Both the position numbers and the translations under genes were made by a program. A stretch of DNA of 5,806 nt, taken from an uncultured Eubacterium sp. Its GTDB lineage: Bacteria > Bacillota > Clostridia > Lachnospirales > Lachnospiraceae. The DNA is taken from NCBI GenBank assembly GCA_947573465.1, contig CANPET010000123.1, positions 1 through 5,806 on the forward strand, in the 5' to 3' direction. Every line of letters begins with the position of its first letter. Position 1 is the stretch's first letter. The notes below the pieces were generated by a model. That model saw only the letters and a list, made by a program, of their open reading frames with translations, did not search any database and was not told the DNA's origin. Positions 1-5,806 of the stretch are shown here, piece after piece.

Positions 1-815
1 TTACAACAACCAATGATACATCATATGACTATTACACAACCAATGTAAAGATGTACGAAGCATACGTGAAAGCTGAATTAACGGATGGAAGTTTTCAAAA
101 TACACCAGTAGTGAAGTTTGGTGTAACAAAAAAAGGCTTGTGCGTTAATAGTGAGATGGGTAAAAAATTGGACCCGCGGGCAATGAATATGGGATGGTAC
201 TATGACTGGGGAACCGGTAAATTACCATATACTCCATATCGGTATGTTGAGTTTGTTCCAATGATATGGGGCAATGGTGGTGAAGGAAATATTTCCAGTG
301 TTGCATCCGAAGGATATAAATATTTGTTAGCATACAATGAGCCGGATATGGGAGGAGATGTTGGTGGTAGTAATATTTCTGTAGATACTGCTGTGGCTAA
401 CTGGCCAAAGTTTACACAGTATGACAGTTATTATCTTGGAGCACCGGCACCTGCATTAAGCCCGTCTTGGGGTACTGGAACAGATGGTGGATATTGGTTT
501 CGCTCATTTATGGAGCAGGTAAATCATGATACTATCGATTTTATTCCATTGCATTGCTATTATGGACAGTATGGTGGTGCAGCAGGTGCACAGGCATTTC
601 TCTCTGAGGTAGTAGATAAAACCTATGAAATGTATCATAAGCCCATCTGGGTTACAGAGTTCGCTGTCAGTGGATGGGGATATGACACAGAATGGGCTAG
701 AAAAAGTGTGGAAGAATTTATTTCTACAGCGATTAAAGGATTAAATGAGAGACCTTATGTAGAAAGATATTCATGGTATTTTCAGAAATACAACTTATGG
801 TTATTCCATTTATGA
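1..815 (+). CDS. GH128-like beta-1,3-glucanase, catalytic part (5' truncated by window, 3' frameshifted)
   Basis: The frame is open to the left edge of the window (codons from base 3), so the gene starts upstream; the Met at 51 has no ribosome binding site and is internal. The first ~40 residues look like the end of a beta-rich accessory domain. The rest resembles the Asl1-like/GH128 TIM-barrel: WYYDWGTG near the domain start, LLAYNEPD with the probable acid/base Glu (codon 339-341), the GAPAPALSP strand, IDFIPLHCYYG, and PIWVTEFAVSGW with the probable nucleophile Glu (codon 657-659). Family knowledge suggests hydrolysis of beta-1,3-glucans by a secreted enzyme; any signal peptide lies outside the window. 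The frame ends at TGA 813-815 after a tail (from about QKYNLW) that does not fit the fold, whereas the +1 frame continues sensibly. It is therefore the front of a broken gene. Family call is fairly sure; substrate is inferred. Confidence 0.72.
   Translation, partial: TTTNDTSYDYYTTNVKMYEAYVKAELTDGSFQNTPVVKFGVTKKGLCVNSEMGKKLDPRAMNMGWYYDWGTGKLPYTPYRYVEFVPMIWGNGGEGNISSVASEGYKYLLAYNEPDMGGDVGGSNISVDTAVANWPKFTQYDSYYLGAPAPALSPSWGTGTDGGYWFRSFMEQVNHDTIDFIPLHCYYGQYGGAAGAQAFLSEVVDKTYEMYHKPIWVTEFAVSGWGYDTEWARKSVEEFISTAIKGLNERPYVERYSWYFQKYNLWLFHL
779..783 (+). other. probable frameshift site inside the glycoside hydrolase gene
   Basis: A run of four T at 779-782 followed by C marks the likely indel. Removing one T changes the reading from SWYFQKYN...stop to SWYFRNTTYGYSIYDMAVYG, which joins the two halves without a gap. 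The +1 frame has a stop at 760-762 and the original frame stops at 813-815, so the shift must lie between 763 and 812. It could be a real mutation or a sequencing or assembly error in a short homopolymer. Confidence 0.7.
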
Positions 816-816
816 T

Positions 817-1392
817 ATGGCTGTGTATGGAATAGAACAGTGGATTTCTAAAGAAGAAGGATTAAATATACAAGGATTCCAGATTAATACAACTTATGAA
901 GGAAGCAGAGTTGTAGGTTCTGTTGAGCCGGTTATTGAAGGAAAGAAAGTTGTAAACTGGGGATTTGTTTATGGTTTAGATGCAATAAAGAATGATAAAA
1001 CAGGGATTACGAATGAAGATTTATATATCAGAGAGGACAATGAGTATATAAAAGCATATGAATCTACACCGCAGGGAACGCTTCAGGAGAAATATGGGAA
1101 GTCTGATACAGCAGCATATTTTGCCAGAACTATGAGGTTTGGAAAGAAGAATGTTACTGCATTTACATCCAGGTATAAAGTAAGAGCATATGCTCTTATG
1201 GAAGATGGTACATATTTATATAGTGATGTGGCAGAATATACTGTATATGATGTGGCGGACCAGCTATATCAGGATAGTAAGTTTATGACATTGGATTCTC
1301 ATAATTATGCATACAATACAATACTTAAATTAGTAAATCCAAATTATCAGGAATTGGAGTATGGCTGGGGCAGTTCACTTGTGAAACCTTAA
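817..1392 (+). CDS. C-terminal part of the same glycoside hydrolase (beta-rich accessory domain), out of frame with the catalytic part
   Basis: The frame is open from 763, and its residues from 781 (FRNTTYGYSIYDMAVYG) read as the natural continuation of RYSWY at the end of the upstream fragment, so the ATG at 817 is probably not a true start. No Shine-Dalgarno precedes it, although it lies one base after the upstream TGA, so re-initiation cannot be excluded. After a linker comes a beta-rich domain (GFQINTTYEGSRVVGSVEPVIEGKKVVNWGFVYGL, then a YKVRAYALMEDGTYLYSDVAEYTVYDVA segment). I recognise this pattern as the Ig/FN3-like C-terminal domain found on many Lachnospiraceae extracellular proteins; it may help in substrate or wall binding, but its function is not known to me. 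It ends at TAA 1390-1392 with no LPXTG or membrane anchor. No convincing terminator follows before the next promoter. Confidence 0.6.
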   Translation: MAVYGIEQWISKEEGLNIQGFQINTTYEGSRVVGSVEPVIEGKKVVNWGFVYGLDAIKNDKTGITNEDLYIREDNEYIKAYESTPQGTLQEKYGKSDTAAYFARTMRFGKKNVTAFTSRYKVRAYALMEDGTYLYSDVAEYTVYDVADQLYQDSKFMTLDSHNYAYNTILKLVNPNYQELEYGWGSSLVKP

Positions 1393-1437
1393 AAATTAAA
1401 GAAAGTTTCTAAAGAACGAATAAAAGAAAAAATATAT

Positions 1438-1467
1438 TTGACATTTTTAGAAAGAATGCTATATACT
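1438..1467 (+). promoter_or_regulatory. sigma-A type promoter of the riboswitch/ATPase transcript
   Basis: A perfect -35 TTGACA (1438-1443) and a strong -10 TATACT (1462-1467) are separated by 18 bases, within an A/T-rich stretch. Transcription should start at about 1473-1476, placing the aptamer at the very beginning of the leader RNA. Confidence 0.8.
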
Positions 1468-1487
1468 AATAACAAATAAAAACAATT

Positions 1488-1586
1488 GCCTGTAAAAGGG
1501 AGTAGTTCGCAGTGAAAACTGTTATGCTTTTCGTCATCACGTTTTATACCGGAGAGCATACTGAGATAAGAACGAGACTTTTACCG
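1488..1586 (+). ncRNA. yybP-ykoY manganese riboswitch aptamer
   Basis: The leader carries both conserved loops of this family: GGGAGTAG (1498-1505) and CATACTGAGA (1557-1566), followed by the typical CGAGACTTTTA segment. The closing helix P1 can form from GTAAAAG (1492-1498) and CTTTTAC (1578-1584), and a small hairpin CAGT-GAAA-ACTG lies at 1510-1521. In the known family the two loops dock and bind Mn2+ at their interface, and the element controls Mn2+ exporters, including P-type ATPases. Here it sits between a strong promoter and a cation ATPase gene. The 3' strand of P1 is also the left arm of the following terminator, so ligand binding should prevent termination (an ON switch with Mn2+). 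The identification is from motifs and context; exact ends are approximate. Confidence 0.92.
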
Positions 1587-1616
1587 TATTTTTTGTACGG
1601 TAAAGGTCTCGTTTTT
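1571..1616 (+). terminator. intrinsic terminator, expression platform of the Mn2+ riboswitch
   Basis: An 18-bp stem pairs 1571-1588 with 1596-1613, with a single G-T wobble (1579/1605) and a 7-base loop (1589-1595). A T tract runs from 1612 to 1616. Bases 1578-1584 belong both to this stem and to aptamer helix P1, so the two structures exclude one another. Confidence 0.93.
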
Positions 1617-1618
1617 CG

Positions 1619-1628
1619 TTGTACAAAA
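1619..1628 (+). repeat. shared intergenic 10-mer TTGTACAAAA, copy 1 (copy 2 at 4152-4161)
   Basis: The same ten bases occur just after the riboswitch terminator and again in the spacer of the likely trxA promoter. Both copies are followed by GTTAT, directly in copy 1 and after TG in copy 2. They could be operator-like sites, but AT-rich sequence makes chance plausible. Confidence 0.25.
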
Positions 1629-1680
1629 GTTATTATTTTTATGCAACAAGGAATACTAGTAAAAGTCAGGAGGGAAATTT

Positions 1681-4140
1681 ATGGCAGGAAGAAATGTAAT
1701 TGTAACGGAGAAACAGCAAAGTATTGCAGGAGTGTTTCTGAAACAGTTTTGTGATCTGTTGGTCTTAATTTTAATTTTTGTGGCAGTAATTTCCATGTTA
1801 TCAGGGGGAACAGAAAATGCAGTTGTAATTTTTATTGTTATATTAATAAACGCTGTTTTAGGAACTGTTCAGGAGATGAAAGCAAGAAAGTCCATAGAGG
1901 GGTTAAAAAGGCTTGCTTCTCCAAAAGCAAAAGTAATACGTGATGGTAATACAGTAGAGATAAACAGCATTGATGTAGAACCAGGAGATCGGTTACTTGT
2001 TGAAGCGGGAGATATGATTGTTGCAGATGGTAATATTGACAAAAATTATTCCTTAAAAGTTAATGAAAGTGCACTTACAGGAGAGTCTGTCAGTGTGGAG
2101 AAAACAGATAAAGTTTTTTCAGGAACTTACGTAACGTATGGAAGAGCAGAGATTGTAGTGACATCCATAGGAATGGATACGGAAATTGGAAAAATTGCAA
2201 GAATGCTAAATCATGAAAAGGGCAGAAAGACTCCATTACAGATAAGTTTAGACAGGTTTAGCAGAAATCTGGCGATTGTTATTATAGCTATTAGTGCAGT
2301 TGTTTTTCTATTGTATTGGATAAGAGGCTGGAACGTCTTAGATTCTCTGATGTTTGCAATAGCGTTGGCAGTTGCGGCAATTCCTGAGGCATTGAGTTCT
2401 ATTATTACAATCGTTCAGGCGATTGGTACGAGCCATATGGCAAAAGAAAATGCGATTATCAGAAACTTAAAAGCAGTTGAAACATTAGGATGTGTATCAG
2501 TCATATGTTCAGATAAAACAGGAACATTAACACAAAATAAAATGACCGTGAAAGATTTATTTGTGGACGGAGAATCCATGACACCACAATCAGTTCAGAT
2601 GGACAGTGATGGAAAAAAGCAGCTGCTATATTGCTCAGTGTTAAATAATGATGCGGAATTTTGTGAAAGCGGATTAAGAGGAGATCCTACAGAGACTGCC
2701 CTGCTTGATATGGGCAATGAAATGAATCTTTCGGATGTTTTTCAGAAAATAAAGAGTCAAATTAAGAGAACGAGTGAGCTTCCTTTCGATTCTGAAAGAA
2801 AGATGATGAGTGTGAAATGTTCTATTGATGGACAGGAAATTCTTTTTACAAAGGGTGCTTTTGAGGTAATTATCAACCGATGCAGATATATTATTGAAAA
2901 TAATAAAGTACGTGAAATCAACAGTCATGATATAGAGAAAATAGGTAAATATAATACAAAGTATGCAAAGGAAGGAAAAAGAGTATTAGCTTTTGCATAT
3001 AAAAATACAGATGAAGATATGACAATGGAATGTGAAAACGAATTAATATTTATAGGTTTGATATCTATGATAGATCCTCCAAGGATACAGTCAAGGGATG
3101 CTGTACAGTCTGCAAAGGAGGCAGGTATCAAAACAGTTATGATAACAGGAGATAACAAACTTACTGCGACTGCCATTGCAAAAGAAGTGGGGATATATCA
3201 GGAAGGTGATATGGTTTTTAGCGAAAATGAAGTGGAAGAAATTTCGGAACAAAAGTTGTTGGAGGTTTTGCCAAAGATATCTGTTTTTGCGAGGGTATCT
3301 CCAGAGGTAAAGATTCGAATTGTAAAGGCGTGGCAGAAATTAGGAAATATAACAGCAATGACTGGAGATGGTGTTAATGATGCTCCGGCACTGAAAAGAG
3401 CAGATATTGGTGTCGGAATGGGAACAGGTACAGAGGTAGCGAAGGATGCTTCGGATATGGTTATAACAGACGATAATTTTTCCACAATTATTCAGGCAGT
3501 ATCCAATGGAAGAAATGTATATCGAAATATTAAAAACGCTATTATCTTCTTGTTGTCAGGTAATATGGCAGGAATTATTACTGTATTGTTTACGTCACTT
3601 TTGGCATTACCATCCCCGTTTACTGCAATACAATTATTATTCATTAATCTGGTAACAGATTCTTTCCCGGCATTGGCAATTGGTATGGAAAAAAATGATG
3701 CAAGCCTGTTAAAACAGAAACCGAGAAATCAGAAAGAAGGCATTCTGACAAAAGAATTTTGTATTAGGGTGCTATGGCAGGGGGCACTGATATCTGTTGT
3801 AACACTGATATCGTATTTTATCGGATTAAAAACAAATTCAGGACTTGCTACCACATATGCATTTATTACATTGACAGCAGCAAGGCTGTTTCATGGATTT
3901 AACTGTCGGAATGAGGGGTCAGTATTTAAGATAGGATTATTCTCAAACAAATATAGTATCGGGGCTTTTTTATTAGGAATAATGCTTGTTTTTATGATTA
4001 TGTATATTCCATATATGAAATATATATTTAATGTTGTTACAATTTCCTACAAAGGATTGTGTAGTATTTTCGTATTATCCTTTATTCCTACAGCAGTAAT
4101 TCAGATAGTAAAATGTATTAGAGAAAATACAAAAAAATAG
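1681..4140 (+). CDS. P2-type cation-transporting ATPase, probable Mn2+/Ca2+ exporter
   Basis: An 819-residue P-type ATPase of the SERCA/PMR1/CaxP-like class that uses ATP to export divalent cations across the cell membrane. In order: M1-M2 (~24-62), actuator domain with TGES (133-136), M3-M4 (~195-246) with the ion-binding IPEAL (E236), phosphorylation site DKTGTLT (D278), nucleotide domain with KGA (391-393), DPPR (465-468), TGD (489-491), hinge TGDGVNDAPAL (561-571), M5-M6 (~613-668) with N656, T659 and D660, and M7-M10 to ~810. The E771 position of SERCA in M5 is glycine (G631), suggesting one transport site, as in Mn2+/Ca2+ pumps of the SPCA type. AGGAGGGA (1668-1675) fixes the ATG at 1681, and an in-frame TAA at 1660-1662 excludes an upstream start, so the usual ~60-residue N-terminal domain is missing. 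The upstream Mn2+ riboswitch favours Mn2+ as substrate; Ca2+ remains possible. Confidence 0.93.
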   Translation: MAGRNVIVTEKQQSIAGVFLKQFCDLLVLILIFVAVISMLSGGTENAVVIFIVILINAVLGTVQEMKARKSIEGLKRLASPKAKVIRDGNTVEINSIDVEPGDRLLVEAGDMIVADGNIDKNYSLKVNESALTGESVSVEKTDKVFSGTYVTYGRAEIVVTSIGMDTEIGKIARMLNHEKGRKTPLQISLDRFSRNLAIVIIAISAVVFLLYWIRGWNVLDSLMFAIALAVAAIPEALSSIITIVQAIGTSHMAKENAIIRNLKAVETLGCVSVICSDKTGTLTQNKMTVKDLFVDGESMTPQSVQMDSDGKKQLLYCSVLNNDAEFCESGLRGDPTETALLDMGNEMNLSDVFQKIKSQIKRTSELPFDSERKMMSVKCSIDGQEILFTKGAFEVIINRCRYIIENNKVREINSHDIEKIGKYNTKYAKEGKRVLAFAYKNTDEDMTMECENELIFIGLISMIDPPRIQSRDAVQSAKEAGIKTVMITGDNKLTATAIAKEVGIYQEGDMVFSENEVEEISEQKLLEVLPKISVFARVSPEVKIRIVKAWQKLGNITAMTGDGVNDAPALKRADIGVGMGTGTEVAKDASDMVITDDNFSTIIQAVSNGRNVYRNIKNAIIFLLSGNMAGIITVLFTSLLALPSPFTAIQLLFINLVTDSFPALAIGMEKNDASLLKQKPRNQKEGILTKEFCIRVLWQGALISVVTLISYFIGLKTNSGLATTYAFITLTAARLFHGFNCRNEGSVFKIGLFSNKYSIGAFLLGIMLVFMIMYIPYMKYIFNVVTISYKGLCSIFVLSFIPTAVIQIVKCIRENTKK

Positions 4141-4142
4141 TA

Positions 4143-4171
4143 TTGGTTTATTTGTACAAAATGGTTATACT
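4143..4171 (+). promoter_or_regulatory. possible promoter for trxA-trxB
   Basis: TTGGTT (4143-4148) and TATACT (4166-4171) are 17 bases apart, directly after the ATPase stop codon. The -10 is strong and the -35 is imperfect. The spacer contains a perfect 10-base palindrome, TTTGTACAAA (4151-4160), where a regulator could bind. No terminator separates the ATPase from trxA, so readthrough from the riboswitch promoter is also possible. Confidence 0.5.
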
Positions 4172-4185
4172 ATATGTAAAAGAAA

Positions 4186-4236
4186 TTAAGGGGAAGATAA
4201 TTTCAACCTTAACCTGTATATGGATGAAAGTACAGG
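4186..4236 (+). other. two adjacent small hairpins in the trxA leader
   Basis: TTAAGG (4186-4191) pairs with CCTTAA (4207-4212), and immediately afterwards CCTGTA (4213-4218) pairs with TACAGG (4231-4236), with loops of 15 and 12 bases. Neither is followed by a T tract, so they are not terminators. They end 11 bases before the trxA Shine-Dalgarno and could affect mRNA stability or translation. The stems are only 6 bp, so chance is a real alternative. Confidence 0.3.
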
Positions 4237-4261
4237 CATATAAATAAAGAGGAGGCTGATT

Positions 4262-4570
4262 ATGGCAGTAATAAAAGTGAATAAGGAAAGTTTTGAAACA
4301 GAGGTGTTAAAAGCAGAAGGAAAGGTACTTGTAGACTTTTTTGCGGATTGGTGTGGTCCTTGTAAAATGCTAAGTCCCATTGTAGATGAGGTGGCAGAGG
4401 AGAATCATGGTATTAAGGTCTGTAAGATTAATGTAGATGATGAGCCGGAACTTGCAATGAGATATAATGTTATGAGTATTCCAACGCTTGTTGTGATTCA
4501 GAATGGAGAAGAAATTAATAAATCCGTAGGACTGGTTTCTAAGGAAGACATCTTAAATCTCGTTAAATAA
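4262..4570 (+). CDS. trxA: thioredoxin
   Basis: A 102-residue, single-domain cytoplasmic thioredoxin of normal length. It reduces protein disulfides, for example in ribonucleotide reductase, peroxiredoxins and methionine sulfoxide reductases, and is re-reduced by thioredoxin reductase. Visible hallmarks are VDFFADWCGPC with redox cysteines C31 and C34, the buried acid D25, the SIPT cis-proline P74, and the C-terminal GLVSKEDI segment. There is one extra cysteine at position 54. The start is set by AGAGGAGG (4248-4255), six bases before the ATG. There is no signal peptide. It lies 46 bases upstream of trxB with no terminator between, so the two probably form one operon, driven from the promoter near 4143-4171 and perhaps also by readthrough from the ATPase. 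Confidence 0.96.
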   Translation: MAVIKVNKESFETEVLKAEGKVLVDFFADWCGPCKMLSPIVDEVAEENHGIKVCKINVDDEPELAMRYNVMSIPTLVVIQNGEEINKSVGLVSKEDILNLVK

Positions 4571-4616
4571 TTATATTTCTATCAATTTTTTTTGCTAAAG
4601 TAATTAAGGAGAGCGT

Positions 4617-5540
4617 ATGAACAAAGTAGATTATGATATTATTATCGTAGGAGCAGGTGCAGCAGGAATGACCGCTGCAATATATGGAGTAAGGTCCGGG
4701 AAATCTATTCTGTTAATTGAAGAAAAAATGTATGGTGGACAGATTATTAATACACCTCAGGTAGAAAATTACCCTGGGATTGAGAATATATCAGGAGCCT
4801 CTTTTGCAACCAATTTGTATAATCAGGCAAAAGGGCTTGGTGCAGAATACATGAATGGAAAAGTAACAGAGATTAAAGACTGTGGCGATACAAAAAAAGT
4901 TACGCTGAATGAGAATTCATATACGGCAAAATCAGTTATTATTGCCACAGGAGCAAAGAACAGAACATTAAACGTTTCTGGAGAAAAAGAACTCACAGGT
5001 AAGGGAGTATCTTATTGTGCCACATGTGATGGAATGTTTTTTAGAAACAGGGATGTAGCTGTTGTGGGTGGTGGTAATACCGCTTTGGAAGATGCGCTGT
5101 TTTTGTCAGATTATTGTAATAAAGTATATATCATTCACAGAAGAGATGCATTCAGAGGGGAAAAACAATTGGAAGAGTCTCTAAAAGCAAAAGATAATGT
5201 TGTGTTTTTGTTAAATCGTGTTGTAGAGGAGATTCAGGGGAAAGAGGCTTTGGAATCTATCATTGTAAAAGAAACAGATGGAGAAAAGTCGGATAAGATA
5301 TCTATTAATGGCTTATTTATTGCTGTGGGACAGGTACCGGACAATAAGATTTTTTCTAATATTGTCGAATTAGATGAATATGGATATATTGCAGCAGGGG
5401 AAGATTGCAAAACAAATTGTGAAGGAGTTTATGCAGCGGGCGATTGTAGAACCAAATCTGTAAGACAGCTTACTACAGCTACATCTGACGGAGCAGTGGC
5501 GGCACTTGGAGCTTGTTCTTATATTAATACTAAGTCGTAG
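4617..5540 (+). CDS. trxB: thioredoxin-disulfide reductase (NADPH, FAD)
   Basis: A 307-residue low-molecular-weight flavoprotein, usual for bacterial TrxB, that transfers electrons from NADPH through FAD and a CxxC disulfide to thioredoxin. Domains and motifs in order: N-terminal FAD-binding VGAGAAG (11-17), GGQ (40-42) and ENYPG (50-54) typical of the family, ATGA (110-113), the inserted NADP domain with active-site CATCD (C134, C137), GGGNTALEDA (151-160) and HRRDAFR (174-180), whose arginines indicate NADPH rather than a ferredoxin- or F420-type donor, then GQVPDN (238-243), GDC (275-277) and RQLTTATSDGAVAA (283-296) closing the FAD site. AAGGAGAG (4606-4613) precedes the ATG. Its TAG stop overlaps the ribosome binding site of the next gene. 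Together with the adjacent trxA it forms a complete thioredoxin system. Confidence 0.96.
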   Translation: MNKVDYDIIIVGAGAAGMTAAIYGVRSGKSILLIEEKMYGGQIINTPQVENYPGIENISGASFATNLYNQAKGLGAEYMNGKVTEIKDCGDTKKVTLNENSYTAKSVIIATGAKNRTLNVSGEKELTGKGVSYCATCDGMFFRNRDVAVVGGGNTALEDALFLSDYCNKVYIIHRRDAFRGEKQLEESLKAKDNVVFLLNRVVEEIQGKEALESIIVKETDGEKSDKISINGLFIAVGQVPDNKIFSNIVELDEYGYIAAGEDCKTNCEGVYAAGDCRTKSVRQLTTATSDGAVAALGACSYINTKS

Positions 5541-5544
5541 GAGG
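5539..5544 (+). promoter_or_regulatory. Shine-Dalgarno of the response regulator, overlapping the trxB stop
   Basis: AGGAGG at 5539-5544 includes the last two bases of the trxB TAG stop (5538-5540) and lies five bases before the ATG at 5550. This leaves no room for a promoter and fixes the downstream start, pointing to cotranscription and possible translational coupling with trxB. Confidence 0.85.
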
Positions 5545-5549
5545 AATTT

Positions 5550-5806
5550 ATGAAAAAGGATATCAGGAAAAAAATCTTAATTGTTGAAGATGAGGAAAAA
5601 TTACGGACAACTGTTGCTGATTTTCTGAAGTTGTACGATTACAATATTATTGAGGCAAAGGATGGTGAAGAGGCAGTCCGGGAGTTTGAGAATCAAATGA
5701 ATGAGATAGATTTGGTGCTTCTTGATATTATGCTGCCAATTTATGATGGGCAACATGTACTAAAAAAGATACGGGAGATTTCAGAAGTACCGGTAATTAT
5801 GATGAC
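5550..5806 (+). CDS. response regulator receiver domain, probably OmpR/PhoB family (3' truncated by window)
   Basis: About 85 codons are present and the frame is open to the window end. The visible protein begins MKKDIRKKILIVEDEEKL and is a CheY-like receiver: acidic pocket E13-D14, phospho-acceptor D59 in LVLLDIMLP, followed by the YDG turn and KIRE, with PVIMM at the end leading into the expected conserved Thr. In two-component systems a partner histidine kinase phosphorylates the Asp, which controls an output domain. DIMLP followed by DG and a VPVI strand is typical of OmpR/PhoB-type transcription factors, but the DNA-binding domain lies outside the window, so the subfamily is inferred. 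The start is fixed by AGGAGG overlapping the trxB stop. A histidine kinase gene probably follows downstream. Confidence 0.88.
   Translation, partial: MKKDIRKKILIVEDEEKLRTTVADFLKLYDYNIIEAKDGEEAVREFENQMNEIDLVLLDIMLPIYDGQHVLKKIREISEVPVIMM

Noticed and set aside
145..333. Antisense open frame inside the glucanase
   Set aside because: It mirrors the catalytic-domain coding sequence and has no ribosome binding site or recognisable domain.
775..819. Programmed frameshift joining the two glucanase halves
   Set aside because: No classic slippery heptamer, no hungry or stop codon at the shift point and no internal Shine-Dalgarno stimulator. A simple indel is more likely.
1393..1437. Terminator after the glucanase gene
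   Set aside because: The stretch is A-rich and forms only trivial pairings such as GAAA/TTTC; no stem with a T tract is visible.
1512..1754. 80-codon + strand open frame over the leader
   Set aside because: It runs through the riboswitch and terminator stem and overlaps the ATPase start in another frame. It has no Shine-Dalgarno and its protein resembles nothing known.
2674..3485. Three antisense open frames inside the ATPase gene
   Set aside because: They are complements of conserved ATPase coding sequence, without ribosome binding sites or recognisable protein motifs.
4186..4380. Antisense open frame across the trxA start
   Set aside because: It overlaps the trxA leader and the WCGPC-coding region on the opposite strand; no supporting signals.
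4571..4616. Eight-T run (4586-4593) between trxA and trxB as a terminator
   Set aside because: No stable GC-containing hairpin precedes it; the upstream bases are almost all A/T.

Overview
The window is AT-rich DNA with strong AGGAGG-type ribosome binding sites, genes all on the + strand, and a secreted glucanase of a kind familiar from gut and rumen Clostridia. This suggests a Firmicute of the Lachnospiraceae type (Roseburia/Butyrivibrio/Lachnospira-like). The placement is inferred from protein style, not from a database match.

Layout. Positions 1-1392 hold the 3' part of a large secreted glycoside hydrolase gene: a GH128-like (Asl1-like) beta-1,3-glucanase core followed by a beta-rich C-terminal domain. 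One reading-frame change near 779-783 splits it in two. Positions 1393-1680 are a regulatory region, not a gap: a sigma-A type promoter (TTGACA/TATACT), a yybP-ykoY manganese riboswitch aptamer and an overlapping intrinsic terminator. Next comes a P2-type cation-pumping ATPase (1681-4140), very probably a Mn2+ and/or Ca2+ exporter. A 121-base spacer with a likely promoter and two small hairpins precedes thioredoxin (trxA, 4262-4570), thioredoxin reductase (trxB, 4617-5540) and the start of an OmpR-like response regulator (from 5550, cut off by the window end).

How it fits together. The riboswitch should allow transcription into the ATPase when Mn2+ is high: the aptamer's closing helix and the terminator stem compete for the same seven bases (1578-1584). 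The ATPase then exports the metal. TrxB passes electrons from NADPH to TrxA, giving a complete cytoplasmic disulfide-reducing system. The response regulator follows trxB so closely that its Shine-Dalgarno overlaps the trxB stop codon, so the two are very likely cotranscribed. The window thus places metal efflux, thiol redox control and a two-component regulator side by side. A functional link between them is a hypothesis.

No wholly new system is evident. The points most worth a second look are the frameshifted glucanase, the riboswitch-ATPase unit with its ATPase lacking the usual N-terminal domain, and the trxA-trxB-response regulator arrangement.
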